Of a stretch of DNA of 64,000 nt, positions 15,912-25,281 are shown one piece after another. The translations under genes and the position numbers were made by a program. Under the pieces are notes generated by a model. It was not told the origin of the DNA. It saw nothing but the letters and a program-made list of their open reading frames with translations, and did no database searches. The stretch's first letter is position 1. Every line of letters begins with the position of its first letter. This DNA is from Caenispirillum bisanense (GTDB lineage Bacteria > Pseudomonadota > Alphaproteobacteria > Rhodospirillales > Rhodospirillaceae): assembly GCF_900230255.1 (NCBI RefSeq), contig NZ_OCNJ01000011.1:1-64000 (forward strand), in the 5' to 3' direction.

Positions 15912-15928
15912 GTTTATTTTTTTAAACG
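15912..15928. promoter_or_regulatory. AT-rich operator-like site before the dehydrogenase gene
   Basis: GTTTATTTTTTTAAACG: near-palindromic ends GTTTA and TAAAC around a T-run. It lies about 110 bp before the dehydrogenase start and ends in the same TTTAAACG as the site at 10063-10076. Confidence 0.5.
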
Positions 15929-16037
15929 TGGTAGCCTCGATACCACGCCAGCAAAGGCCGGATGCGGCACGAGGTCGGGCTCCTGCGGGGCCGGAACCGC
16001 TGCGTCCCCCCAACCAGACCAAGGAGGCATGAACACG

Positions 16038-17498
<1,461 letters not shown>

Positions 17499-17567
17499 AG
17501 CCGGGCAGGCTCACGCACTTCCACCAGCTTCCATAAGACTCAACCGTTCATTCGGAGCGTATTCGAC

Positions 17568-18860
17568 ATGACCGCCAATACCGAACTTGCCGCCCGGCGC
17601 GAGTCCGCCATTCCGCGCGGCGTCGCCACCATGCTGCCCGTCTTCACCGAGCGGGCCGAGAATGCCGAGATCTGGGACGTCGAGGGCAAGCGCTACATCG
17701 ACTTCGCCGGCGGCATCGCCGTGCTGAACACCGGCCACATGCACCCGAAGGTGAAGGCCGCCGTCGCCGGCCAGCTCGACAAGTTCAGCCACACCTGCTT
17801 CCAGGTGACGCCCTACGAGAGCTACGTGGTGCTGGCCGAGAAGCTGAACGCGCTGGTCCCGGGCAACTCGCCCAAGAAGACCCTGTTCCTCACCACCGGC
17901 GCCGAGGCGGTGGAGAACGCGGTGAAGATCGCCCGCGCCTACACCAAGCGCTCCGCCGTCGTCGCCTTCTCGGGCGCCTTCCACGGCCGCACCATGATGG
18001 GCATGGCGCTGACGGGCAAGGTGATGCCCTACAAGGCCGGCTTCGGCCCCATGCCGGCCGAGGTCTTCCACGCGCCCTTCCCGAACGCCTACCACGGCGT
18101 CTCGGTGGAAGACTCGCTCAAGTACCTCGACACCCTGTTCAAGTCCGACGTCGACCCGGCCCGCGTCGCCGCCATGATCCTCGAGCCCGTGCAGGGCGAG
18201 GGCGGCTTCAACGTGGCCCCGGCCGAGTGGCTGCAGGCCCTGCGCAAGATCTGTGACGAGCACGGCATCCTGCTCATCGTCGACGAGATCCAGACCGGCT
18301 TCGCCCGCACCGGCAAGATGTTCGCCATCGAGCACAGCGGCGTCGAGCCCGACATGATGACCATGGCCAAGTCGCTCGCCGGCGGCTTCCCGCTGTCCGC
18401 CGTGACCGGCAAGGCCGAGATCATGGACGGCGCCAATCCCGGCGGCCTCGGCGGCACCTACGCCGGCAGCCCGCTGGCCTGCGCCGCCGGCCTCGCCGTG
18501 CTGGACGTCATCGAGGAAGAGGGCCTGGTCGCCCGTGCCAACGAGATCGGCACCCTGATGACCGACCGCCTGAAGGCGATGGCGCAGAAGAACAGCCTGT
18601 CGTGCATCGGCGACATCCGCGGCCTCGGCGCCATGGTCGCCATGGAGCTGGTCACCGACCGCGACACCCGCGCCCCGGCCGCCGACCTGACCAAGGCGCT
18701 GGTCCAGGCCGTCGCCAAGAAGGGCCTGATCCTGCTGGCCTGCGGCACGCGCGCCAACGTCATCCGCTTCCTGGTGCCGCTGACCGCGTCCGATGCGCTC
18801 GTCAAGGAAGGCATGGACATCATCGAGTCCACCCTGGAGGAACTCGCGGCCGCCGCCTGA
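17568..18860 (+). CDS. gabT: 4-aminobutyrate / 5-aminovalerate aminotransferase (GabT/DavT)
   Basis: 430 residues, class III PLP aminotransferase. The PLP lysine is Lys268 in TMAKSLAGGF, the same number as in E. coli GabT. IVDEIQTGFARTGKMFA holds the cofactor Asp, and FLTTGAEAVENAVKIAR and AFHGRTMMGMALTGK are typical GabT segments. It transfers the amino group of GABA (or 5-aminovalerate) to 2-oxoglutarate, giving the semialdehyde used by the adjacent dehydrogenase. It lies 69 bp after that gene in the same direction, so an operon is likely. Confidence 0.92.
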   Translation: MTANTELAARRESAIPRGVATMLPVFTERAENAEIWDVEGKRYIDFAGGIAVLNTGHMHPKVKAAVAGQLDKFSHTCFQVTPYESYVVLAEKLNALVPGNSPKKTLFLTTGAEAVENAVKIARAYTKRSAVVAFSGAFHGRTMMGMALTGKVMPYKAGFGPMPAEVFHAPFPNAYHGVSVEDSLKYLDTLFKSDVDPARVAAMILEPVQGEGGFNVAPAEWLQALRKICDEHGILLIVDEIQTGFARTGKMFAIEHSGVEPDMMTMAKSLAGGFPLSAVTGKAEIMDGANPGGLGGTYAGSPLACAAGLAVLDVIEEEGLVARANEIGTLMTDRLKAMAQKNSLSCIGDIRGLGAMVAMELVTDRDTRAPAADLTKALVQAVAKKGLILLACGTRANVIRFLVPLTASDALVKEGMDIIESTLEELAAAA

Positions 18861-18987
18861 TCCGCCGGCGAACCACGATCCCTGCACCCTCCCCCAGGGA
18901 CGGCGGCCCGGTTTTCCTCCCCGAAGCCGGGCCGCCACCTTATCGAGCGCCCCCTTCCGCAACCGTCGTTTCCCGAGGTTTCGCCCC

Positions 18988-20361
18988 ATGACGTCCAACA
19001 GCCTGCGCGACGCCGACATCGCCTACGCGCTGCACCCCTATACCAACGCCGTCGCCCACGAGCAGTCGGGCCCCATGGTCGCCGTGCGCGGCAAGGGCGT
19101 GCGCGTCTACGACGACGCCGGCAAGGACTACATCGAGGGCATGGCCGGCCTGTGGTGCACCTCGCTCGGCTTCGACGAGCCGCGCCTGGTGGACGCCGCC
19201 AAGCGCCAGATGGAGGCGCTGCCGTTCTTCCACATGTTCAACCACAAGGCGCACGAGCCGGGTATCCGCCTGTCGGAAACCCTGGTGCAGATGGCGCCGG
19301 TGCCCATGTCGAAGGCCTTCTTCTGCAACAGCGGGTCGGAAGCCAACGACACCGCCGTGAAGATGATCTGGTACTACCACAACGCCATCGGGAAGCCGGA
19401 GAAGAAGAAGATCATCGCCCGCCTGCGCGGCTATCACGGCGTCACCGTCGCCGCCGCCAGCCTGACGGGCCTGCCGCTGAACCACCGCAGCTTCGATCTG
19501 CCCATCGACCGCATCCTGCACACCTCCTGCCCGCACCACTACCGCTACGGCGAGGCGGGCGAGACCGAGGACGCCTTCGCCGACCGCATGGCCGCCGACC
19601 TGGAAGCGCTGATCGAGCGTGAGGGGCCGGAAACCATCGCCGCCTTCTTCGCCGAGCCGGTCATGGGCGCCGGCGGCGTCATCGTGCCGCCGAAGACCTA
19701 CTTCGCCAAGATCCAGCCGATCCTGAAGAAGCACGACATCCTGTTCGTCGCCGACGAGGTGATCTGCGGCTTCGGGCGCACCGGCAAGATGTTCGGCAGC
19801 GAGACCTTCGGCCTCGAGCCCGACATCATGACCATGGCCAAGGCCCTGTCGTCGGCCTACCTGCCCATCTCGGCCGTGCTCATCAACGAGAAGGTCTACC
19901 AGGGCATCCGCGGCGAGACGGGCAAGATCGGCTCGTTCGGCCATGGGTATACGTACAGCGCCCACCCGGTGGCGGCCGCCGTCGCCAACGAGACGCTGGC
20001 GATCTACGCCGAGCGCGACATCCTGGGCCACGTCGGCACCGTCGGCCCGCGCATGCAGGCCCGCCTGCGCCGCCTGGCCGATCACCCCCTGGTGGGCGAG
20101 GCGCGCGGCGTCGGCCTCATCGGCGCTGTCGAGCTGGTGGCCGACAAGGCGACCAAGGCCAACTTCGATCCGTCGCAGGCGGTCGGTCCGCGCGTCGTCA
20201 ACCACGCCCAGGCCAACGGCGTCATCCTGCGCGCCATGGCCGGCGACATCGTCGCCTTCTCGCCGCCGCTGGTCATCAGCGAGGCCGAGGTGGACGAGAT
20301 GTTCGACCGCTTCGAGCGCGCCCTGAACACGGTGACGGAAGAAATCGGCGCCCCCGCCTAA
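18988..20361 (+). CDS. Class III aminotransferase, omega-amine:pyruvate type (SpuC-like)
   Basis: 457 residues, starting at ATG 18988 after a weak GAGG. PLP lysine is Lys285 (TMAKALSSAYLPISAV), with VADEVICGFGRTGKMFG and FCNSGSEANDTAVKMIWYY. The LSSAYLPISAV pattern and the N-terminal YTN...HE..GP segment place it with putrescine:pyruvate and beta-alanine/taurine:pyruvate aminotransferases rather than GabT. Neighbouring GabT/GabD and the polyamine-type importer suggest that it removes the first amino group of putrescine or cadaverine. A perfect bidirectional terminator follows. Confidence 0.88.
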   Translation: MTSNSLRDADIAYALHPYTNAVAHEQSGPMVAVRGKGVRVYDDAGKDYIEGMAGLWCTSLGFDEPRLVDAAKRQMEALPFFHMFNHKAHEPGIRLSETLVQMAPVPMSKAFFCNSGSEANDTAVKMIWYYHNAIGKPEKKKIIARLRGYHGVTVAAASLTGLPLNHRSFDLPIDRILHTSCPHHYRYGEAGETEDAFADRMAADLEALIEREGPETIAAFFAEPVMGAGGVIVPPKTYFAKIQPILKKHDILFVADEVICGFGRTGKMFGSETFGLEPDIMTMAKALSSAYLPISAVLINEKVYQGIRGETGKIGSFGHGYTYSAHPVAAAVANETLAIYAERDILGHVGTVGPRMQARLRRLADHPLVGEARGVGLIGAVELVADKATKANFDPSQAVGPRVVNHAQANGVILRAMAGDIVAFSPPLVISEAEVDEMFDRFERALNTVTEEIGAPA

Positions 20362-20384
20362 TCCGCCGCCGGCACCGACCGAGC

Positions 20385-20420
20385 AAAACGCCCCGCGGGA
20401 TCGATCCCGCGGGGCGTTTT
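20385..20420. terminator. Perfect bidirectional intrinsic terminator
   Basis: A 36-bp perfect palindrome: AAAACGCCCCGCGGGATC followed by its reverse complement. On either strand this is a GC-rich stem followed by TTTT. It separates the rightward aminotransferase gene from the leftward PEP-CTERM gene. Confidence 0.92.
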
Positions 20421-20431
20421 CCGTTCCAGCG

Positions 20432-21163
20432 TCAACCCCGTCGCCGCCGCAGGGCGCCGAGGCCGAGGAGGCCGCCGGCGAGCAGGGCCACCGTTCCCGG
20501 CTCCGGCACCTGCAGCGGGGCCAGGAAGGCCGCCAGCGTCAGGTGCGACAGGGTGGGGGTCTGGCCGCCGCCGTTGGTCCAGCCGATGGCGAAGGTGCCG
20601 CTGCCGCCGGTGGAGCCGAAGGGGGTGTAGAGGCTGTCGAACAGCCAGCTTCCGGCATCCGCCGTCGTCTCGCCGTTCTGCGCGCCGACCCGGTTGGGGT
20701 TTCCGCCGGTCTGCGCCGATCCCGCCTTCAGGATGACGGCGAGGGTGACGTTGGCCGGCAGGGTGTCGGCGGGGTTGGCGACCCAGCTGATGCTCCAGCC
20801 GGTGCCGGTGGTCTGGATGCCGGTGATGACGAGGCCGCCGAGGTCGACGTTCAGCACGACGTCACTGCCGTTCCATTTGCCGACATCGATCAAATGGTCG
20901 CCCCACAGGGCGCGCAGCACGTCCATCTCGCTGTTGGTGCCGAGGGTCGTCTTGGCCTCCTTCACCCCGAAGGCCCCGTAGCAGTCGCTGGCGTCGGCGG
21001 CCCCCGCCCCGACGTCGATGTTCAGCTGGCTGGTGGAGACGGAGGCGGAGCCGCCGCCGTCGCAGTAGAGCGAGCCGTCGACGAACGCCGCCTCCGCCGC
21101 CGCGAACGGCAGCATGGAGGCGAGCAGTCCCCCCAGGACGGCTGCCGAGGTCATGGTGCGCAT
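20432..21163 (-). CDS. PEP-CTERM sorting domain secreted protein
   Basis: 243 residues. The signal peptide (AVLGGLLASMLPFAAAEAAF) is followed by a beta-rich secreted domain of unknown function with Cys pairs (YCDGGG, ASDCYG) and many Gly/Thr/Asn. It ends in the textbook PEP-CTERM tail: VPEPGT, a hydrophobic ALLAGGLLGLGAL helix and RRRRG. Exosortase (EpsH/XrtA type) cleaves such tails during export of exopolysaccharide-associated proteins. No exosortase gene is in this window. A near-consensus sigma-54 promoter precedes it. Confidence 0.9.
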   Translation of the reverse strand: MRTMTSAAVLGGLLASMLPFAAAEAAFVDGSLYCDGGGSASVSTSQLNIDVGAGAADASDCYGAFGVKEAKTTLGTNSEMDVLRALWGDHLIDVGKWNGSDVVLNVDLGGLVITGIQTTGTGWSISWVANPADTLPANVTLAVILKAGSAQTGGNPNRVGAQNGETTADAGSWLFDSLYTPFGSTGGSGTFAIGWTNGGGQTPTLSHLTLAAFLAPLQVPEPGTVALLAGGLLGLGALRRRRG

Positions 21164-21514
21164 TTCTGTGCGTCTCCCTGATGTACCCGCAGGTCATCTG
21201 CACGGGTTCGCACCGGTAGACAGCAACGGTCGTGCCAGAGCCACCGCCGGCTGGGAGCGCAAGCATTTCCCCGCATATCCGGGAACGTCGGAGAAGCGCC
21301 GCCGCCCGCACTGTAACCGGCGACGACAGGGTCGCCGCGCGGCCGGGGGGGAGCCTGCCCCCGCCGGCGTGAGCCTTTGGCCGAACGATCATCGCCCTTT
21401 CGTCGCGCGGCACCCCATGGCACCGGCACCGAAGCAACCAGGACGGAAGGTCGGGCGCGTCGGCAGCCGGCGGGAGAGTGTCAGAACCGGCGACTCGTCC
21501 GCCCGAGGTACCCC
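21164..21514. other. 351-bp gap: sigma-54 promoter region and riboswitch-like sequence
   Basis: No gene. On the minus strand it holds the sigma-54 promoter (21222-21237) and a ~48-base leader for the PEP-CTERM gene, with space for enhancer-binding sites upstream. On the plus strand 21281-21320 resembles the cobalamin-riboswitch core (GGGAAC...CCCGCACTGTAACCGG), and 21341-21359 weakly resembles its B12 box, but no gene lies downstream in that direction. Confidence 0.5.
21222..21237 (-). promoter_or_regulatory. Sigma-54 (RpoN) promoter of the PEP-CTERM gene
   Basis: The minus strand reads TGGCACGACCGTTGCT, matching every fixed base of the -24/-12 consensus TGGCACG-N4-TTGCW. The predicted transcription start is near 21212, leaving a short leader before the ATG at 21163, which has GGGAG ten bases ahead. 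PEP-CTERM genes are known to be controlled by the PrsK-PrsR two-component system acting through RpoN. Confidence 0.85.
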
Positions 21515-22435
21515 TTACCGCCAGCGGCCGTCGCGCGTCAGGTCGTCGACGATGTCGAACAGCAGCCCGCGCACCGCCGCCGCGGCGATGGACAGCGGCC
21601 GGTCGGCCGGGTGGGCGAGCTGGATGGTGCGCTCGATGGTCGGCGCGGTGATGACCGCCCCGGCGAGCCGCCCCTCGTCCAGTTCCCGCGCCGCCACCCG
21701 GCGCGACAGGATGGTGTAGCCGGCGCCGCCCTCGACCAGCGCCTTGATGTGCTCCAGCGCGTCCAGTTCCAGAATCACGTTGAGCCCGGCGCCGGTCGCC
21801 CGGGCCGTGCGCTCCACCTCGCCGCGCAGGCCGTGCGGCGGGCCGGTAAGGATGAGCGGCAGGGCCGCCGCCTCGGCGAAGGCCAGGCCGCGCGGGCCGG
21901 CGGCGGAGAGCAGCGGGTCGCCGCTCGGGCCGATCACCCACAGGTCTTCGTGCGCCAGCGGAGTCAGGGTCAGGCGCTGCGGGTTGTCCACGTCGAACAC
22001 GATGGCGAGGTCGAGTTGCCCCGCCCGCAGCCATTCCAGCGTATGACCGGACAGGCCCTCGGCGATGCGCAGGGTCACGTCGGGCAGTGCCCGCCGCACC
22101 GCCAGCGCCAGCGGCACCGTCAGCACCATGCCGAGCGACGTCGGGATGCCCACCGCCACCGGCCCCGACGGCGCCGCCTCCGCCCCGCGGATGTCGTCGC
22201 GCAGGGTCTCCACCTCGGCCAGGATGCGGCGGGCATGGGCGGCGAGGCGCGCGCCCTGCTCGGTCGGCACCACGCCGCGGGCGGTGCGCAGCAGCAGCTC
22301 GACGCCCAGTTCCTCCTCCAGCGCCTTGACGTGCGCCGACAGGGCCGGCTGCGCCACCCGCAGGCGCTCCGCCGCGCGGGTGAAGGCACCCTCGTCGCAG
22401 ATGGCGAGGAAATAGCGGAGCTGGCGGAGATCCAT
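21515..22435 (-). CDS. LysR-type regulator, probably of glutarate catabolism (GcdR-like)
   Basis: 306 residues. The N-terminal winged helix-turn-helix (MDLRQLRYFLAICDEGAFTR, then AAERLRVAQPALSAHVKALEEELG) is a standard LysR start. The effector domain begins near residue 90 (SGPVAVGIPTSLGMVL) and resembles the Nac-like branch (HTLEWLRAGQLDLAIVFD). It is divergent from gcdH across a 171-bp region with a T-N11-A box. Divergent lysR-gcdH pairs are known in Pseudomonas (GcdR, activated by glutarate), so the same role is inferred. Confidence 0.85.
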   Translation of the reverse strand: MDLRQLRYFLAICDEGAFTRAAERLRVAQPALSAHVKALEEELGVELLLRTARGVVPTEQGARLAAHARRILAEVETLRDDIRGAEAAPSGPVAVGIPTSLGMVLTVPLALAVRRALPDVTLRIAEGLSGHTLEWLRAGQLDLAIVFDVDNPQRLTLTPLAHEDLWVIGPSGDPLLSAAGPRGLAFAEAAALPLILTGPPHGLRGEVERTARATGAGLNVILELDALEHIKALVEGGAGYTILSRRVAARELDEGRLAGAVITAPTIERTIQLAHPADRPLSIAAAAVRGLLFDIVDDLTRDGRWR

Positions 22436-22499
22436 GGGCGCGTCCCGTCCTGGTGACCTGGCGAACCTATCCCGATTCCTTCACCCCGACAAGCGAGCC

Positions 22500-22514
22500 A
22501 TAACTTTCCCCTAT
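22500..22514. promoter_or_regulatory. LysR-type T-N11-A box between lysR and gcdH
   Basis: ATAACTTTCCCCTAT has dyad ends ATA and TAT nine bases apart and contains the T-N11-A form of LysR-type binding sites. It lies 65 bp from the lysR start and about 92 bp from the gcdH start, a usual position for activation of one gene and repression of the other. Confidence 0.45.
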
Positions 22515-22606
22515 GACTCGCATCGCAACTCCGTCTTTGATCCCCCTGCCCGGCCGCGCCATCCTCGGACCCAGGACACAGACATCCGTTCGGAGAAGCC
22601 GGAGCC

Positions 22607-23788
22607 ATGACGCCGTTCACGTGGGAAGACCCGTTCCTCCTCGACCAGCAGCTGACCGATGAAGAGCGCATGGTGCGCGACAGCGCCTATGCCTACTGCC
22701 AGGAGAAGCTGCAGCCGCGCGTCACCAGCGCCTTCGAGGACGAGCGCTTCGACCGCGAGATCATGACCGAGATGGGCGAACTCGGCCTGCTCGGCCCGAC
22801 CATTCCGGAAGAGTACGGCTGCTCGGGCGTCAGCCACGTCGCCTACGGCCTGATCGCCCGCGAGGTCGAGCGCGTCGACAGCGGCTACCGCTCGGCCATG
22901 TCGGTGCAGTCGTCGCTGGTCATGCACCCGATCTATGCCTACGGCAGCGAAGAGCAGAAGAAGAAGTACCTGCCCAAGCTCGCCACCGGCGAGATGGTCG
23001 GCTGCTTCGGCCTGACCGAGCCGGACGCCGGTTCCGACCCGGGCAGCATGAAGACCCGCGCCAAGAAGGTCGACGGCGGCTACCTGCTGTCGGGCTCCAA
23101 GATGTGGATCACCAACAGCCCGATCTCCGACATCGCCATCGTGTGGGCCAAGACGGACGCCCACGAAGGCAAGATCAAGGGCTTCATCGTCGAGGCCGGC
23201 TTCAAGGGCTTCTCGGCGCCGAAGATCACCCAGAAGGCGTCCTTGCGCGCCTCCATCACCGGCGAGATCGTGCTCGACGAGTGCTTCGTGCCGGAAGAGA
23301 ACCTGCTGCCCAACACCAGCGGCCTCGGCGGCCCGTTCGGCTGCCTCAACAAGGCCCGTTACGGCATCGCCTGGGGCACCATGGGTGCGGCGGAAGACTG
23401 CTGGCACCGCGCCCGCCAGTACACGCTGGACCGCAAGCAGTTCGGCCGCCCGCTGGCCAACAACCAGATCATCCAGCTCAAGCTCGCCAACATGCAGACG
23501 GAAATCGCGCTCGGCCTGCAGGCCTGCCTGCGCGTCGGCCGCCTGATCGACGAGGGCAACTGGGCGCCGGAGATGATCTCGCTCATCAAGCGCAACAACT
23601 GCGGCAAGGCGCTGGATATCGCCCGCATGGCCCGCGACATGCACGGCGGCAACGGCATCAGCCTCGAGTTCCAGGTCATCCGTCACATGATCAACCTGGA
23701 AACCGTGAACACCTACGAGGGCACGCACGACGTCCACGCCCTCATCCTGGGCCGCGCCCAGACCGGACTGCAGGCCTTCACCGGCTAA
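22607..23788 (+). CDS. gcdH: Glutaryl-CoA dehydrogenase
   Basis: 393 residues, FAD acyl-CoA dehydrogenase. [17 protein letters not shown] and [18 protein letters not shown] (in parts) are the substrate/FAD motifs, [21 protein letters not shown] is specific to GcdH, and [20 protein letters not shown] contains the catalytic base Glu371. GcdH oxidises and decarboxylates glutaryl-CoA to crotonyl-CoA in lysine, tryptophan and glutarate breakdown, passing electrons to ETF. It is followed by a CoA-transferase gene and preceded by a divergent LysR gene, the same set as the gcdR-gcdHG locus of Pseudomonas. Confidence 0.96.
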   Translation: MTPFTWEDPFLLDQQLTDEERMVRDSAYAYCQEKLQPRVTSAFEDERFDREIMTEMGELGLLGPTIPEEYGCSGVSHVAYGLIAREVERVDSGYRSAMSVQSSLVMHPIYAYGSEEQKKKYLPKLATGEMVGCFGLTEPDAGSDPGSMKTRAKKVDGGYLLSGSKMWITNSPISDIAIVWAKTDAHEGKIKGFIVEAGFKGFSAPKITQKASLRASITGEIVLDECFVPEENLLPNTSGLGGPFGCLNKARYGIAWGTMGAAEDCWHRARQYTLDRKQFGRPLANNQIIQLKLANMQTEIALGLQACLRVGRLIDEGNWAPEMISLIKRNNCGKALDIARMARDMHGGNGISLEFQVIRHMINLETVNTYEGTHDVHALILGRAQTGLQAFTG

Positions 23789-23807
23789 CGCCGAAGAAGC
23801 GCCTGCG

Positions 23808-23865
23808 AAACGCGGCGGGGCGGCCCAACCCTGCCCGGCTTCCCACGGGTCGCCCCGCCGCGTTT
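23808..23865 (+). other. Long-loop hairpin between gcdH and the CoA-transferase gene
   Basis: AAACGCGGCGGGGCG (23808-23822) pairs perfectly over 15 bp with CGCCCCGCCGCGTTT (23851-23865) around a 28-base loop. The right arm ends in TTT, so it could act as a partial terminator or as an RNA processing/stability element between the two genes. Confidence 0.6.
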
Positions 23866-23900
23866 ACTCCCCTTCCGCCAGTCCCGGAGATCCCCGCGCC

Positions 23901-25121
23901 ATGACCGGCCCGCTGTCCCACGTCCGCGTTCTCGACCTGAGCCGTGTCCTCGCCGGACCCTGGGCCGGTCAGATGCTCGCCGACCTGGGCGCCGAGGTCG
24001 TCAAGGTGGAGCGTCCCGGCGCCGGCGACGACACCCGCGGCTGGGGCCCGCCGTTCCTCAAGAACGAGGCCGGCGACGACACCTCCGAGGCCGCCTATTA
24101 CCTGTCGGCCAACCGCGGCAAGCGCTCCGTGACCATCGACTTCACCCGTCCCGAGGGGCAGGAGCTGGTGCGCAAGCTGGCCGCCGAGTGCGACGTGGTG
24201 ATCGAGAACTTCAAGGTCGGCGGTCTGAAGAAGTACGGCCTCGACTACGCCGCGCTGAAGGCGGTGAACCCGGCGCTGGTCTATTGCTCCATCACCGGCT
24301 TCGGCCAGGACGGGCCTTACGCCCACCGCGCCGGCTACGACTTCATGATCCAGGGCATGGGCGGGCTCATGAGCCTGACCGGCGCGCCCGACGGCGCCCC
24401 CGGCGGCGAGCCCATGAAGGTCGGCGTCGCCATCACCGACATCTTCACCGGCATGTACGCCACCTCGGCCATCCTCGCGGCGCTGACGCACAAGGAGCGC
24501 ACCGGCGAGGGCCAGCACATCGACATGGCGCTGCTCGACGTCCAGGTGGCGACGCTCGCCAACCAGGCCATGAACTACCTGGCCGGCGGCATGATCCCGA
24601 AGCGGCTCGGCAACGCCCACCCGAACATCGTGCCCTACCAGGCCTTCCCGACGGCCGACGGCTACATCATCCTCGCGGTCGGCAACGACGGCCAGTTCGC
24701 CCGCTTCTGCGAGGTCGCCGGCCGCCCGGAACTGGCGCAGGACGCCCGCTACACCACCAACCGCGGCCGCGTGCAGAACCGCGACACCCTGGTGCCGCTG
24801 CTGTCGGAGACCATCCGCGGCAAGCCCTCGGCCTTCTGGCTCGACAGCCTGGAAGCGGCCGGCGTGCCCTGCGGCCCCATCAACACCCTGGACCAGGTCT
24901 TCGCCGACCCGCAGGTGGTCCATCGCGGCATGAAGGTGAGCGTGCCGCACCCGACGGCCGGCCACGTCGATCTGGTGGCCAGCCCCATGAAGTTCTCGGC
25001 GACGCCGGTTTCCTACGACCGCGCCCCGCCCACCCTCGGCCAGGACACCGACGCCGTGCTGGACGGCCTCGGCGTGTCGCCTGACGAGCGGGCGCGGCTG
25101 CGCGAGGCCGGCATCGTCTGA
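23901..25121 (+). CDS. CaiB/BaiF CoA-transferase, probable succinyl-CoA:glutarate transferase
   Basis: 406 residues of the family III CoA-transferases. The N-terminal VRVLDLSRVLAGPWAGQ and ADLGAEVVKVERPG motifs bind CoA, and the catalytic Asp is Asp180 in VAITDIFTGMYA. GYDFMIQGMGGLMSLTG is typical of the SUGCT/GcdG group. It would charge glutarate with CoA from succinyl-CoA, supplying the substrate of the neighbouring glutaryl-CoA dehydrogenase. It is downstream of gcdH and ends at a strong terminator. The assignment to glutarate rests mainly on context. Confidence 0.88.
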   Translation: MTGPLSHVRVLDLSRVLAGPWAGQMLADLGAEVVKVERPGAGDDTRGWGPPFLKNEAGDDTSEAAYYLSANRGKRSVTIDFTRPEGQELVRKLAAECDVVIENFKVGGLKKYGLDYAALKAVNPALVYCSITGFGQDGPYAHRAGYDFMIQGMGGLMSLTGAPDGAPGGEPMKVGVAITDIFTGMYATSAILAALTHKERTGEGQHIDMALLDVQVATLANQAMNYLAGGMIPKRLGNAHPNIVPYQAFPTADGYIILAVGNDGQFARFCEVAGRPELAQDARYTTNRGRVQNRDTLVPLLSETIRGKPSAFWLDSLEAAGVPCGPINTLDQVFADPQVVHRGMKVSVPHPTAGHVDLVASPMKFSATPVSYDRAPPTLGQDTDAVLDGLGVSPDERARLREAGIV

Positions 25122-25181
25122 CCCCGAGGCCCTGACAGACCTCCCTAGGGCTCCCCCCGCGCGATGATCCGCGCAAACCTT

Positions 25182-25224
25182 CGGCGTCCTCCCGCCCTAC
25201 CGGGAGGACGCCGCTTTCTTTTTG
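25182..25224 (+). terminator. Intrinsic terminator of the gcdH cluster
   Basis: CGGCGTCCTCCCG (25182-25194) and CGGGAGGACGCCG (25201-25213) pair perfectly over 13 bp with a 6-base loop. They are followed by CTTTCTTTTTG, a proper T-run. Confidence 0.93.
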
Positions 25225-25281
25225 TTCATCTGGTTGCCTCTCTGTATTTACGACTTTCGGATGCGGCGGCATGATGACGGG

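Noticed and set aside
21195-21216. GGGTTCG-like sequence as the T-arm of a tRNA
   Set aside because: No acceptor, D-arm or anticodon-arm pairing around it on either strand.
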